This document shows, in pieces, positions 7,257-18,440 of a stretch of 64,000 nucleotides of DNA (positions are counted from its first letter, which is position 1; every line of letters starts with the position of its first letter). The position numbers were made by a program, and so were the translations under genes. Source of the DNA: Thermoactinospora rubra (GTDB taxonomy: Bacteria > Actinomycetota > Actinomycetes > Streptosporangiales > Streptosporangiaceae). The stretch covers positions 62,001 through 126,000 of the forward strand of contig NZ_MSZZ01000005.1 of NCBI RefSeq assembly GCF_002093975.1, in the 5' to 3' direction. Under the pieces are notes generated by a model, which was given only the letters and a program-made list of their open reading frames with translations, was not told the DNA's origin and searched no databases.

Positions 7257-7283
7257 GGGAGACGGACTTCAGAAGGAAAAGGG

Positions 7284-7784
7284 CTACAGCAGCGCCAGCA
7301 GGCGGGCCTCGATCGCCCGCAGCTCGGCCTCGGTGTTGAGGTCGGGGTCGTGCGAGGCCACGTCCCACAGGCCCTCGCACGCCAGACGGACGATCTTGGA
7401 CGACACCGGGTCGGGCTCGCTGTCCAGCTCGGCCGTGTGCCAGCGGCGCATGGCCTCACGCAGCGGCGCGAGCGTGAACATGTTGCCGGAGGCGCCGGTG
7501 ACCACGGCCCAGCGTCGCAGCCGGCCTGAGCGGATCGCGGCCATCGTGGCCGCCAGGTAGCGCTTGGTGTAGGTGTCGTACGGCTGGGCCGCCAGCAGTT
7601 CGTCGAAGTCGCTGATCAGGCGCTCGACCATGCCTTTGATGAGGGCTTCCTTGCTGTTGAAGTGGTACAGCAGTCCGCCCTTGCTCACCCCCGCCCGGTC
7701 GGCCACCGCGGCCAGGGTCAGGGCATCGGAGCCCTGGACGCACAGCAGGTCCTCCGCGGCGTCCAGCAGCTCGTCCCTTCTCAC
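7284..7784 (-). CDS. TetR/AcrR-family repressor
   Basis: A 166-residue regulator. The N-terminal helix-turn-helix (residues about 5-45) reads DELLDAAEDLLCVQGSDALT, then AAVADRAGVSKGGLLYHF, then NSKEALIKGMVERL, which is the full TetR signature. The C-terminal ligand domain is short but complete in style. The GTG start at 7784 is preceded by GAGGG. A 28-bp perfect palindrome begins 4 bp upstream and is the obvious operator, so the gene is probably autoregulated. It likely also controls the MFS gene downstream and perhaps the divergent ATPase gene. Confidence 0.85.
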   Translation of the reverse strand: MRRDELLDAAEDLLCVQGSDALTLAAVADRAGVSKGGLLYHFNSKEALIKGMVERLISDFDELLAAQPYDTYTKRYLAATMAAIRSGRLRRWAVVTGASGNMFTLAPLREAMRRWHTAELDSEPDPVSSKIVRLACEGLWDVASHDPDLNTEAELRAIEARLLALL

Positions 7785-7788
7785 CCCT

Positions 7789-7816
7789 CTACTGTACCGT
7801 CCGGACGGTACAGTAG
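7789..7816. promoter_or_regulatory. 28-bp perfect palindrome, probable TetR operator
   Basis: The half-site CTACTGTACCGTCC (7789-7802) is followed directly by its exact reverse complement (7803-7816). It sits against the start of the TetR-type gene and in the divergent promoter region. Its length and symmetry suit a TetR dimer or pair of dimers. Confidence 0.8.
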
Positions 7817-7830
7817 CAACCGGAACGTCT

Positions 7831-7862
7831 GAATGTAGGAGTACCTTCGACGAAGTACATTC
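7831..7862. promoter_or_regulatory. Inverted repeat upstream of the frameshifted ATPase gene
   Basis: GAATGTA (7831-7837) and TACATTC (7856-7862) flank an inner GTAC..TTCG / CGAAGTAC near-palindrome. The element lies 20 bp before the GTG at 7882 and overlaps where that promoter should be. An operator is likely. The regulator is unknown. Confidence 0.45.
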
Positions 7863-7881
7863 CTATATTCGCGGAGGTAGC

Positions 7882-9323
7882 GTGATCCAGAAGCCCCCGC
7901 GCATCTTCGACCGCGAGTTCGAGTGGCGTCACCTGTCGGCCTTCGCGGCACGGGTCGCGGACCGTCCACAGCTCGGCGTGGTGAGCGGGCGGCGGCGTCA
8001 GGGAAAGACGTTCCTCCTGGAGGCGTTGACCAGGCAGGCGGGAGGGTTCTACTTCGGGGCGACGGAGGCGACCGAGGCCGAGTCCCTGGCCCTGTTCTCT
8101 TCGGCGCTGGCGGAGTTCGCCGGTGCCGTCGTGCCGACCAGGTTCGCCGACTGGGGGACGAGGCCGTCAGGCACCTTTTCACAGCGGCCAAGCGCCGGCT
8201 GGTGGTGATCGACGAGTTTCCGTACCTCAGCAAAGTGACGCCCGCGCTTCCCTCGATCATCCAGCGTGAGGTCGACCGGGCGGTGTCCGCCGACGAGCCC
8301 GTCTCGCTGCTCTTGTGCGGGTCTGCGATGTCCGTCATGGGCGGTCTGCCGGCGGGCGGCGCCCCGCTGCGGGGGCGGGCGAGCCTCGAACTGATCGTCC
8401 GGCCGTTCGACTACCGGCTGGCCGCGAAGTACTGGGGCATCGACGACCCTCGGCTGGCCGTCCTGGTGCATGCCGTGGTCGGCGGCACACCGGCCTACCG
8501 CCGTTTCGTCAACGACGACAGCCCCGCCGGCCCTGACGACTTCGACGACTGGGTTTGCCGGACCGTGCTCGACCCGGGGACGCCGCTGTTCCGCGAGGCC
8601 CGATATCTCCTGGAGGAGGAGGCCGACGTGCGGGACACGGCCCTCTACCACTCCGTGCTGGCCGCCGTGGCGAACGGCAACACCACCCGAGGCGGGATCG
8701 CCGGGTACATCGGCCGCAAGGCCCCCGACATCGGCCATCACCTCAACGTGCTGGAGGACAGTTCGCTCCTGCGGCGCGAGCCTGACGTCTTCCGTTTCTC
8801 CCGGTCGGTGTACCGGGTCTGCGAGCCGCTGATCACCTTTTACCAGGTGGTGATGCGGCCAAGGTGGGGGCTCCTGGAGAGCGGGAGAGCGGCGAGCGTG
8901 TGGAAGGACGCCCGAGGGCGTTTCACGGACCAGGTCGTCGGTCCCCACTTCGAGGAGCTGTGCCGCCAGTTCGCCAGGGTGGAGCCGGTCTTCGGCGAAC
9001 TGCCCGGCGAGGTGGGCTCCGGGGTCGTCGCCGACCCGGCCGGCCGTACCCAGATCGAGGTCGACGTGGTGGTGTTCGCTCCCGCGGAGCCCGGGCGCCC
9101 GCCCCGGGTGCTCTCCTTGGGGGAGGCGAAGTGGGGCAAGACCATGGGGCCCGGTCACAGTGCCCGGCTCCGGCGCGCCAGGGACCTGCTGGCCGCCAAG
9201 GGGTATGACGTCAGGGACACGGTCCTGGCGTGCTACAGCGGCGCGGGGTTCGACGCGGAGTTGCTCGCCGAGCCCGACGTCCGCGCCGTTGGGCTTGGAG
9301 AGCTCTATTCGCCCGCTCCTTGA
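7882..9323 (+). pseudogene. AAA-type ATPase with DUF234-like C-terminus, frameshifted
   Basis: Two adjacent frames together give one full-length ATPase of about 480 residues. The first (from GTG 7882, with GGAGG at 7873-7877) carries Walker A, SGRRRQGKTFLLEAL. The second carries Walker B, RLVVIDEFPYL, and the long C-terminal region with VGGTPAYRRF, FVEELCRQF-like and LGEAKWGK segments that resemble the archaeal-type ATPase/DUF234 family. The join is at the G run 8153-8157, after FADWG. One extra G would restore WGDEAVRHLF. It is therefore a one-base deletion in a homopolymer, either real or a sequencing error. Family members are of uncertain function. The Asp/Glu-Lys pattern near the end suggests a nuclease-like fold. 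Confidence 0.75.
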
Positions 9324-9359
9324 GCCGGACCCGGCCCTGGGTCGAGATACCCTGGGCGC

Positions 9360-9386
9360 GTGAGCGAGCTTGTGAGCGAACCATGA
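9360..9386 (+). CDS. Possible leaderless 8-codon upstream ORF
   Basis: A -10-like TACCCT (9348-9353) is followed by six bases and then GTG at 9360. This is the geometry of a leaderless transcript. The frame (VSELVSEP) stops at 9384-9386, 43 bp before the cysteine desulfurase start. It contains a direct repeat, GTGAGCGA. It may be only the 5' end of the desulfurase mRNA. A regulatory role is conjecture. Confidence 0.25.
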   Translation: MSELVSEP

Positions 9387-9429
9387 ACACAGCAGCGCTG
9401 GCGGTCACGGGCTCGACGAGGGAGAGTTC

Positions 9430-10584
9430 GTGACCGCCTACCTTGATCATGCGGCGACCACGCCGATGCTGCCCGAGGCGATCCAGGCGATGACGGAGCA
9501 CCTGGGCCGGGTCGGCAACGCCTCCTCCCTCCACGCCGCCGGGCGCAACGCCCGCCGGGTGGTCGAGGAGTCGCGTGAGAGCATCGCCGAGGCCCTCGGC
9601 GCGCGGCCCAGCGAGGTGGTGTTCACCAGCGGCGGCACGGAGGCCGACAACCTGGCGATCAAGGGGCTGTACTGGGCGCGCGCCCCGCGCCGGCGGATCC
9701 TCATCAGCGCGGTCGAGCACCACGCCGCCCTCGACCCCGCACGGTGGCTGGCCGACCACCAGGGCGCCGAGCTGGAGCTGCTGCCCGTCGACGAGCACGG
9801 CAGGCTCCACCCCGACACGCTGCGCCAGGCCATCGAGCGCGACCCCGACGACGTCGCCCTGGTCAGCGTCATGTGGGCCAACAACGAGGTGGGCACCGTC
9901 CAGCCGGTGCGCGTGCTGGCCGCCATCGCCCACGACCACGGCATCCCCTTCCACACCGACGCCGTCCAGGCGGTGGGCCAGCTGCCGGTCTCCTTCGCCG
10001 ACTCCGGCGCCGACGCGCTCACGGTCAGCGGCCACAAGATCGGCGGCCCCATGGGCGTGGGCGCGCTGCTGCTGGCCAGGGGGCTGACCCCGCTGCCCGT
10101 GCTCCACGGCGGCGGTCAGGAGCGCGACGTGCGCTCCGGCACCCTCGACACCCCGGCCATCGCGGGGCTGGCCGCCGCGGTCCGCGTGGCCGTCCGCGAG
10201 CAGCCGGAGCTGGCCGAGCGCCTGACGGAGCTGCGCGACGAGCTCATCGCCCGGGTACGGCAGGCCGTCCCCGGCGTGGTGCTCAACGGCGCGCCCGACG
10301 ACAGGCTGCCCGGCAACGCGCACTTCTCCTTCCCCGGCTGCGAGGGCGACGCGCTGCTCATGCTGCTCGACGCCAAGGGCGTGGAGTGCTCCACGGGCTC
10401 GGCGTGCTCGGCGGGGGTGGCCCAGCCGTCCCACGTGCTGCTGGCGATGGGCGCCGACGCGGTCGGCGCACGCGGCTCGCTGCGCTTCACCCTCGGGCAC
10501 ACCTCGACGCACGAGGACGTCGACCGGCTGATCGAGGTGCTGCCCGGCGTGGTGGAGCGGGCCCGGCGCGCCGGGATCAGCTGA
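9430..10584 (+). CDS. Cysteine desulfurase (NifS/IscS-like)
   Basis: A PLP enzyme of 384 residues that takes sulfur from cysteine to give alanine and a persulfide. It probably feeds MnmA encoded just downstream and Fe-S assembly. The PLP lysine is K203 in [16 protein letters not shown]. The active-site loop has C326 in STGSACSAG. The N-terminal [15 protein letters not shown] and [11 protein letters not shown] are family hallmarks. The GTG start has GGGAGA upstream. The gene order with mnmA and, further on, ligA matches what I recall for Rv3025c-Rv3024c. The last 8 bp overlap the convergent hypothetical gene. Confidence 0.93.
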   Translation: MTAYLDHAATTPMLPEAIQAMTEHLGRVGNASSLHAAGRNARRVVEESRESIAEALGARPSEVVFTSGGTEADNLAIKGLYWARAPRRRILISAVEHHAALDPARWLADHQGAELELLPVDEHGRLHPDTLRQAIERDPDDVALVSVMWANNEVGTVQPVRVLAAIAHDHGIPFHTDAVQAVGQLPVSFADSGADALTVSGHKIGGPMGVGALLLARGLTPLPVLHGGGQERDVRSGTLDTPAIAGLAAAVRVAVREQPELAERLTELRDELIARVRQAVPGVVLNGAPDDRLPGNAHFSFPGCEGDALLMLLDAKGVECSTGSACSAGVAQPSHVLLAMGADAVGARGSLRFTLGHTSTHEDVDRLIEVLPGVVERARRAGIS

Positions 10585-11632
10585 GGAAGGGGCCGACCGC
10601 GGTCCAGCCGGGGTCGCTCGTCACGTCGACGCGCGGCTCGCCTTCCTCCCAGCTGACGATGAGCTCCTTGGCGTGGATGGCCGCGTCGCCGCCCGGATCG
10701 GCGTAGAGGTGGATCACCCGGTGGCCCTCGGCGCTGACGTGGGCGGCCAGCACCGCCTCGCCCTGCAGCTTGAGGATGCGCGCCGCCAGCCGTTCCTCGA
10801 AGTCGCGCAGCGCCTCCAGCGACTCGCCCACGGGCAGGCCGTTCTCGTCGCGGTGGGAGTAGGGCAGCGTGATCTCGATGTGCTGGTCGCACAGCGGGTA
10901 GTCGACCGGCCGCAGCGGATAGCGGGTCGTGGCGATCAGCGGCGCGCCGCTCGCGGTCTGGCCCTCCAGCAGCGCCCACTGCTCCTCCGCCCACTCCGAG
11001 GCGACGTCGGCCACCACGGCGGGCAGGTGGACGGCCGCGACCGCGTCGATCGGCTCGAAGGCGGCCGCGGTGATCTCGCCGATCCAGCGGGCCACCTCGT
11101 CCTCGCCCAGCAGCCAGTCGAGGGCCAGCAGCGTGGTGTCCATCCGGGTCTCCTCGTCGAGCTCGGCGAAGAGCGGATGGTAGGCCGCGACGTCGACCCG
11201 GGGCGCGCCGTGCGGCACCCGCAGGCCGAACACGAGCTTGCCGAACTCGAAGGAGTGGCCGCCCACGTCGATCGTCAGCTCCAGGACCTGCGGGTTGGCC
11301 TGGCGCGAGGGGTGGAACTCCCACAGCAGGTCGGCCGGCGGGGCGGCCTTGGCCCAGCGGTGGGCCAGCGGCCGCAGCTCGGGGTCGCCGGCGGCGGTGA
11401 CCACGAGCGCGTGCGCGGCGTCGCGGCCGGGCGCGATCTCGTAGACCAGGCCGGGGTGCAGCGCGGCCACGGCGGGCGCGACCAGCTCCGCCAGCCGCTC
11501 GGCGTCCTCCGCCGCGACCAGCGCGTCCAGCTGGGGACGCGCCTGCTCCCACCACGTCCAGAAGTCGGCGATGTGGTCGCCGGGCAGCGGCTCCCGCGCC
11601 TCCCCGTCGTCCCTGCGCCCGAACAGTCGCAT
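10577..11632 (-). CDS. Hypothetical protein, DUF695-like
   Basis: A 351-residue soluble protein with no signal peptide. The first 200 residues are not recognised. From about residue 240 the segments [23 protein letters not shown], then [15 protein letters not shown] and [16 protein letters not shown], recall DUF695, a domain of unknown function found in bacteria. The gene is convergent with the desulfurase gene (8-bp overlap) and divergent from mnmA, whose start is 69 bp away. High GC3 throughout supports coding. The function is not known and the DUF assignment is from memory. Confidence 0.65.
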   Translation of the reverse strand: MRLFGRRDDGEAREPLPGDHIADFWTWWEQARPQLDALVAAEDAERLAELVAPAVAALHPGLVYEIAPGRDAAHALVVTAAGDPELRPLAHRWAKAAPPADLLWEFHPSRQANPQVLELTIDVGGHSFEFGKLVFGLRVPHGAPRVDVAAYHPLFAELDEETRMDTTLLALDWLLGEDEVARWIGEITAAAFEPIDAVAAVHLPAVVADVASEWAEEQWALLEGQTASGAPLIATTRYPLRPVDYPLCDQHIEITLPYSHRDENGLPVGESLEALRDFEERLAARILKLQGEAVLAAHVSAEGHRVIHLYADPGGDAAIHAKELIVSWEEGEPRVDVTSDPGWTAVGPFLS

Positions 11633-11685
11633 AGCCCGTCATTCTCCCACGTGCCCGGCGAGGGTCGCGCCCGCGGCACGCCCGG

Positions 11686-11700
11686 TACCCTGGAGGGGTC
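11686..11700 (+). promoter_or_regulatory. mnmA -10 and ribosome-binding site
   Basis: TACCCT at 11686-11691 is a good actinobacterial -10 box. GGAGGGG follows at 11692-11698, right before ATG 11701, so the 5' leader must be only a few bases. The same TACCCTGG sequence occurs before the cysteine desulfurase gene (9348), hinting at shared promoter type. Confidence 0.5.
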
Positions 11701-12759
11701 ATGGGACTTCGCGTGCTTGCCGCCATGTCGGGCGGCGTCGACTCCGCCGTGGCCGCCGCCCGCATCGCCGAGGCGGGCCACGACGTCACCGGCGTGCACC
11801 TGGCGCTGTCGCCCAACCCGCAGTCGCACCGCACCGGCGCACGCGGCTGCTGCACCCTCGAGGACTCGCGCGACGCCCGCCGCGCCGCCGACGTCATCGG
11901 CATCCCGTTCTACATCTGGGACATGGCCGAGCGCTTCCAGCGCGACGTGGTCGAGGACTTCGTGGCCGAGTACGCCGCGGGCCGCACGCCCAACCCGTGC
12001 CTGCGCTGCAACGAGAAGATCAAGTTCGCCGCGGTGCTCGACCGCGCGCTGGCCCTGGGCTTCGACGCCGTCGCCACCGGCCACCACGCCCGGCTCGAGG
12101 ACGGCGTGCTGCGCCGCAGCGTCGACGCCGCCAAGGACCAGTCCTACGTCCTCGGCGTGCTGACCAGGGAGCAGCTGAGCCACGCGATCTTCCCGCTGGG
12201 CGGCTCCACCAAGGCCGAGGTGCGCGCGGAGGCCGCCCGCCGCGGGCTGGCCGTGGCCGACAAGCCCGACAGCCACGACATCTGCTTCATCGCCGACGGC
12301 GACACCCGCGGCTTCCTGGCCGAGCGCCTGGGCGCCGCGCCCGGCCCGATCGTCGACGAGGACGGCACGGTCCTCGGCACCCACGAGGGCGCCTACGCCT
12401 TCACGGTCGGCCAGCGCAAGGGCCTGCGCATCGACCGGCCCGCCGCCGACGGCAGGCCCCGCTACGTGCTGTCCATCGAGCCGGTCTCCAACACCGTCAC
12501 CGTCGGCCCGCGCTCGTCGCTGGAGGTCACCACGATCCGCGCCGTCCGCCCGGTCTGGAACGGCCCCGAGGTCCGCGAGGGCCTGACCGTCCAGCTGCGG
12601 GCCCACGGCGAGGTGTACGGCTGCCGCGTGCTCGACCTCGGCGACGAGCTGAGCATCGAGCTCGACTCCCCGGCCAGGGGCGTGGCCGCCGGGCAGGCGG
12701 CCGTGCTCTACGCCGGCGACACGGTGGTCGGCTCGGCCACGATCGCTAGCGCAGCGTGA
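11701..12759 (+). CDS. mnmA: tRNA-specific 2-thiouridylase MnmA
   Basis: MnmA thiolates U34 of Glu, Gln and Lys tRNAs using persulfide sulfur from a cysteine desulfurase. The protein has 352 residues, standard length. The PP-loop ATP motif is [12 protein letters not shown] at residues 9-20. The catalytic cysteines are C100 in [14 protein letters not shown] and C195 in [17 protein letters not shown] near residue 236 is also typical. Its neighbour upstream is the cysteine desulfurase, the expected sulfur donor. The 3' end overlaps the convergent metallo-hydrolase by 14 bp. Confidence 0.95.
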   Translation: MGLRVLAAMSGGVDSAVAAARIAEAGHDVTGVHLALSPNPQSHRTGARGCCTLEDSRDARRAADVIGIPFYIWDMAERFQRDVVEDFVAEYAAGRTPNPCLRCNEKIKFAAVLDRALALGFDAVATGHHARLEDGVLRRSVDAAKDQSYVLGVLTREQLSHAIFPLGGSTKAEVRAEAARRGLAVADKPDSHDICFIADGDTRGFLAERLGAAPGPIVDEDGTVLGTHEGAYAFTVGQRKGLRIDRPAADGRPRYVLSIEPVSNTVTVGPRSSLEVTTIRAVRPVWNGPEVREGLTVQLRAHGEVYGCRVLDLGDELSIELDSPARGVAAGQAAVLYAGDTVVGSATIASAA

Positions 12760-13381
12760 CCGAGCCGCCCGGCTCGATGCGGCGGATGTCGGCGCCCTGC
12801 TTGTCGGCCTCCATCTTCAGCCACGTGTCGACCAGGCGCAGGCCCGTCTCGTTGTAGAGGCCGTCATGGGTGGAGTAGGCGCGGGCGGGCCTGATCGTGC
12901 GCAGGTACTCGACGACGTCGGCCAGCTTCAGCCACGGCGCGCCGGTCGGCACCAGCAGCGTGCCGACCGGCGCCTCCGGCACGGTGAAGGCGTCGCCCGG
13001 GTAGAACAGCTCCTCCTCCACCAGGAAGCCGACGTTGTTGGCGATGGGGACGTCGGGGTGGTTCAGGGCGTGCCACTCGCCGAAGACGCGGACCGAGAAG
13101 CCCGCGGTGTCGAAGGCGTCGCCGTGCCGTACCACCTGGACCTTGGCGGGGATGTCCCGTGCGGCGGTCTCGGCGACCTCGGCGCAGGTCCACACCTCCA
13201 CGTGCGGCGGCAGGGCGGCCAGCTTGTCGCGGTCGGCGTGGTCGAAGTGGTTGTGGGTGACCAGCACCGCGTCGGCGCCCTCCACGGCGGCGGCCTCGGA
13301 GAAGGTGCCGGGGTCGACGACGAGGACCTTGCCGTCCTTCTCCAGCCGCACGCAGGCGTGCCCGAACTTCGTGAGCTTCAT
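12746..13381 (-). CDS. MBL-fold metallo-hydrolase
   Basis: A 211-residue metallo-beta-lactamase-fold protein. The zinc motif THNHFDHAD is at residues 42-50, and FYPGDAF and STHDGLY supply later ligands. It belongs to the UlaG-like or YtkL-like single-domain group ([14 protein letters not shown] at the N-terminus), whose substrates are mostly unknown. I start it at ATG 13381 because AGGAGG immediately precedes that codon. A start three codons earlier would place the ribosome-binding site inside the gene. Confidence 0.85.
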   Translation of the reverse strand: MKLTKFGHACVRLEKDGKVLVVDPGTFSEAAAVEGADAVLVTHNHFDHADRDKLAALPPHVEVWTCAEVAETAARDIPAKVQVVRHGDAFDTAGFSVRVFGEWHALNHPDVPIANNVGFLVEEELFYPGDAFTVPEAPVGTLLVPTGAPWLKLADVVEYLRTIRPARAYSTHDGLYNETGLRLVDTWLKMEADKQGADIRRIEPGGSVTLR

Positions 13382-13427
13382 CCTCCTCACCCTAGACCGG
13401 ACGGCCGGCCCGCCCCGCTGACGGGCC

Positions 13428-13440
13428 TAGGCTTTGAGGC
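13428..13440 (+). promoter_or_regulatory. Leaderless promoter of the MetE-like gene
   Basis: TAGGCT (13428-13433) lies seven bases before ATG 13441 and there is no Shine-Dalgarno sequence, the pattern of a leaderless mRNA. Confidence 0.5.
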
Positions 13441-14427
13441 ATGTTCGCTGCCACGGGCGTGGGATCCCATCCGGGAGAGGACCATCTGGAGGCGTTGCGG
13501 GTCGTCTTCGGCGAGCTGCCCGGCCTGCCGTACCTTCCGGAGCTGCCGGCGCGCGGCGTCGGCGCCGACATGATCGGCAGGACCGCGTCGTTGCTGGTGG
13601 ACCTGCCGGTGGAGGTGCAGCCGTCGGGCTGGCGGCTGACCGGCCGGCCGGGGCGCGACCACCGGCGCGCGGTCGACCACCTGGCGCGCGACCTCGACGG
13701 GCTGGAGGAGGTCGCGCACGACTACAGCGGGCCGCTCAAGCTGCAGGTCGCGGGGCCGTGGACGCTCGCGGCCGCCGTCGAGCTGCCGCACGGCGACAAG
13801 GTGCTCGCCGACGCGGGAGCCGTGCGCGACCTGATCCAGTCGCTGGCGCAGGGCGTGGCCGACCACGTCGCCACGGTCCGCCGCCGGGTGCCCGGGATCA
13901 CCGAGGTCGTGCTCCAGCTGGACGAGCCCTCGCTGCCCGCCGTCCTCGCCGGCACGGTGCCGACCGCCTCGGGGTTCGGGCGGCTGGCCGCCGTGGAGGC
14001 CTGGCGGGTGGCCGAGTCGCTGCGGCCGTTCGACGCGCCCGTGGTGCACTGCTGCGCGCCCTCCGTGCCGATCTCCGAGCTGCGTACGGCGGGCGTGCGC
14101 GGCATCTCGCTCGACGCTTCCCTGCTGCGGCGGCGCGAGGAGGACGCGGTCGGGGAGGCGGTCGAGGCGGGCCTGCTGTTCTTCCTGGGGGTCGTGCCCG
14201 GCGTCGACACGCGGCTGCCGGAGTCCTCGGCCGTGGCCAGGCCGGCCGTGGAGCTGTGGCGGCGGCTCGGCTTCCCGCCCGACCGCCTGGCCGGGCAGGT
14301 CGTGTTGACGCCCGCGTGCGGGCTGGCGGGCGCCTCGCCCCGGTACGCCAGGGCGGCGCTGGCGGCCTGCCGGGAGGCGGCCCGGGTGCTGCGCGACGAC
14401 CCCGCGAGCGAGCTGCGGGCGGGCTGA
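13441..14427 (+). CDS. MetE C-terminal-like protein (Rv3015c type)
   Basis: A 328-residue protein with the catalytic-barrel fold of cobalamin-independent methionine synthase but without its N-terminal half. It begins MFAATGVGSHPG. LQLDEPSLPAV, PVVHCCAPSVPI (a His-Cys pair that could bind zinc) and LTPACGLAGASP are MetE-type active-site segments. Actinobacteria keep such a gene next to ligA (Rv3015c in M. tuberculosis, from memory), as here. Its reaction has not been settled to my knowledge. It may be a methyltransferase acting on a corrinoid or thiol. The start is leaderless. Confidence 0.8.
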   Translation: MFAATGVGSHPGEDHLEALRVVFGELPGLPYLPELPARGVGADMIGRTASLLVDLPVEVQPSGWRLTGRPGRDHRRAVDHLARDLDGLEEVAHDYSGPLKLQVAGPWTLAAAVELPHGDKVLADAGAVRDLIQSLAQGVADHVATVRRRVPGITEVVLQLDEPSLPAVLAGTVPTASGFGRLAAVEAWRVAESLRPFDAPVVHCCAPSVPISELRTAGVRGISLDASLLRRREEDAVGEAVEAGLLFFLGVVPGVDTRLPESSAVARPAVELWRRLGFPPDRLAGQVVLTPACGLAGASPRYARAALAACREAARVLRDDPASELRAG

Positions 14428-14493
14428 GCGCGGGCGCCGGTGGGTTGTTAAAGGCGAGGTCGGGGGCCTGTAATTGTCGGCGCTCGGCGATAG

Positions 14494-16701
<2,208 letters not shown>

Positions 16702-16937
16702 ACTTTTCGCGCTGTGACGGCTTGGGCCTTCGCTGACGGCCCGGCGGCGCCCACAGTCACGCTCGACCGCTTCCCGCCGCTCCTCGAAGCGCTGGCCGAC
16801 CAGCCTCTGGGCCGCCGGTCACCGTGTTTTCGCGCCACCGCTCGGCCGAGGCCGGCGTGTCCAGGCTGACCCGCTCCGGGAACGCCCCGCCGGCCGGCGG
16901 CGGCGTCCCGCGGGCGTGCCGGGTCATGCCCCCGATG
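16702..16937. other. Intergenic region between ligA and oxidoreductase
   Basis: About 236 bp between convergent genes. It is GC-rich with short inverted pieces such as CCGCCGGCCGGCGG near 16900. I see no gene and no clear terminator with a U tract. Confidence 0.4.
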
Positions 16938-18278
16938 TCACTCGGGCCGGATGTTGTGGTTGAGGGAGAACAGGTTGGCGGGGTCGTACTGCCGCTTGAC
17001 CGCCGCCAGCCGCTTGTAGGTCTCCACCGGGTAGATCGCGGCGACGTCCTCCTCGGAGGCCGAGGCGAGGAAGTTGGCGTAGGCGCCGTTGACGTGAGGT
17101 GCGAGCCGCGCCCAGATCGCGTCCAGAGCCGGGCGGGCGGCCTGGACGACCGGGGCGGGACCCGCCGTGGTGGTCACGATCATCAGCTCGGCCCGGCGGT
17201 GGGCGAATGCGGTGGCGTCCTCGGGCACCCGGGCCACGGCGCCGCCGACGCTGCGCACGGCGATGATCGGCGACCCCTGCGCCGCCCCGACCTCGGCCAG
17301 GATCCGCAGCGCGCCCTGCACCCCGTCCTCCTCGACGAAGCCGCTGCGGGTGTCCAGCTGGATGCCGGGCGGCGGAGTCAGGCCCTCGACCAGGACCTCC
17401 GCGTAGGGGACCAGCGCGACGTCGTCGCCGATCACCGTCCCCAGCCGGCGGATCGGGTCGAGCGCCTTCGCGGCGAGCTCGGGGTCGTCGCCGTCGAAGG
17501 CGACCAGGATCTCGACGGGCGCGTCGGGACCTCCGGCGAAGGGGTTGGCGAAGCTCACGATCGAGGTGAGCTCCTCGGGCGCGGTGCGCAGGTAGTCGGC
17601 CCAGCCCTGGAGCACCCCGGCCGCCTCGGCGGCGGGGAAGGAGATCTTGCCGTAGAAGACGTCGGTCGTCGGGTGGGCGGCGAACTCGAAGGCGGTCACG
17701 ATCCCGAAGTTGCCGCCGCCGCCCCGGAGCGCCCAGAACAGCTCCGTGTTGTCATCCGCGCTGGCGCGCACCAGCTCTCCGCCGGCCGTGACCAGCTCGG
17801 CGGCGACCAGGTTGTCCAAGGCCAGGCCGTACTTCCTGACCTTCCAGCCGATGCCGCCGGTCAACGTCAGGCCGCCCACGCCGACGCCCCTGGTGTCGCC
17901 CGAGGAGATCGCCAGGCCGTGCGGGGCCAGGGCGTCGGCGACCTGTCCCCAGGTGGCGCCGCCGCCGATCCGCACGAGGCGCCGGTCGGGGTCGGTGACC
18001 TCCACGGTGGCCAGGCCGCGCAGGTCGATCACGACGCCCCCGTCGTTGGTGCCGAAGCCTGCGAAGGCGTGGCCGCCGCCCCGCACGGACAACACCAGCC
18101 CCGCGTCGGCGGCGAACCTGACCGCCGCCCGCACGTCGGCGACGCTCTCGGGCCGCAGCACGTAGGCCGGGCTTCCCGAGGCCAGGACGGTACGGCTGGC
18201 CGATGCGTAGTCCGCGCCGTCCGGCTCGATGACGGCGCCGCCGAAGTCGCGGCGCAGGATGTCGAGCGCTGAACTCAT
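16938..18278 (-). CDS. FAD-linked oxidase with BBE domain
   Basis: A 446-residue berberine-bridge-enzyme-type oxidoreductase. The PCMH FAD domain has VRGGGHAFAGFGTNDGGVV, whose His is the usual covalent FAD ligand. The second covalent position, normally Cys in G-D-C-P-T-V-G-V-G-G, is Thr here (SGDTRGVGVGGLTLTGG), so the flavin is probably linked once. The C-terminal BBE segment is YDPANLFSLNHNI. Substrate unknown. It is divergent from an ECF41 sigma gene and has a matching promoter (18316-18342), so it fits the oxidoreductase partners known for that sigma group. ATG 18278 has GAGGAAC upstream. The open frame continues much further upstream but only as antisense of the sigma gene. Confidence 0.9.
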   Translation of the reverse strand: MSSALDILRRDFGGAVIEPDGADYASASRTVLASGSPAYVLRPESVADVRAAVRFAADAGLVLSVRGGGHAFAGFGTNDGGVVIDLRGLATVEVTDPDRRLVRIGGGATWGQVADALAPHGLAISSGDTRGVGVGGLTLTGGIGWKVRKYGLALDNLVAAELVTAGGELVRASADDNTELFWALRGGGGNFGIVTAFEFAAHPTTDVFYGKISFPAAEAAGVLQGWADYLRTAPEELTSIVSFANPFAGGPDAPVEILVAFDGDDPELAAKALDPIRRLGTVIGDDVALVPYAEVLVEGLTPPPGIQLDTRSGFVEEDGVQGALRILAEVGAAQGSPIIAVRSVGGAVARVPEDATAFAHRRAELMIVTTTAGPAPVVQAARPALDAIWARLAPHVNGAYANFLASASEEDVAAIYPVETYKRLAAVKRQYDPANLFSLNHNIRPE

Positions 18279-18315
18279 CAGATCGTTCCTCTGCTGTGGT
18301 GAGTGGTCGGCATGA

Positions 18316-18342
18316 GATGCCGGCGGCCCGGTCCCTGTGACA
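18316..18342 (-). promoter_or_regulatory. ECF41-type promoter of the FAD oxidase gene
   Basis: On the minus strand TGTCACA (18342-18336), a 16-bp spacer and CATC (18319-18316) match the ECF41 consensus TGTCACA-N16-CGTC except for one base in the -10. It lies 38 bp upstream of the oxidase start. Confidence 0.7.
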
Positions 18343-18376
18343 GCCCATGGGTGTGACGTGTGCCACACGCCGGGCA

Positions 18377-18403
18377 TGTCACAGAAGGGCGGGGTCCGGC
18401 GTC
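18377..18403 (+). promoter_or_regulatory. ECF41-type autoregulatory promoter
   Basis: TGTCACA (18377-18383), exactly 16 bp, then CGTC (18400-18403) is a perfect match to the published ECF41 promoter. It lies 37 bp before the sigma gene start, implying positive autoregulation. Confidence 0.85.
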
Positions 18404-18440
18404 CCGTGGGAAACACCGTCGAGACGAACAGGAACCGCCC

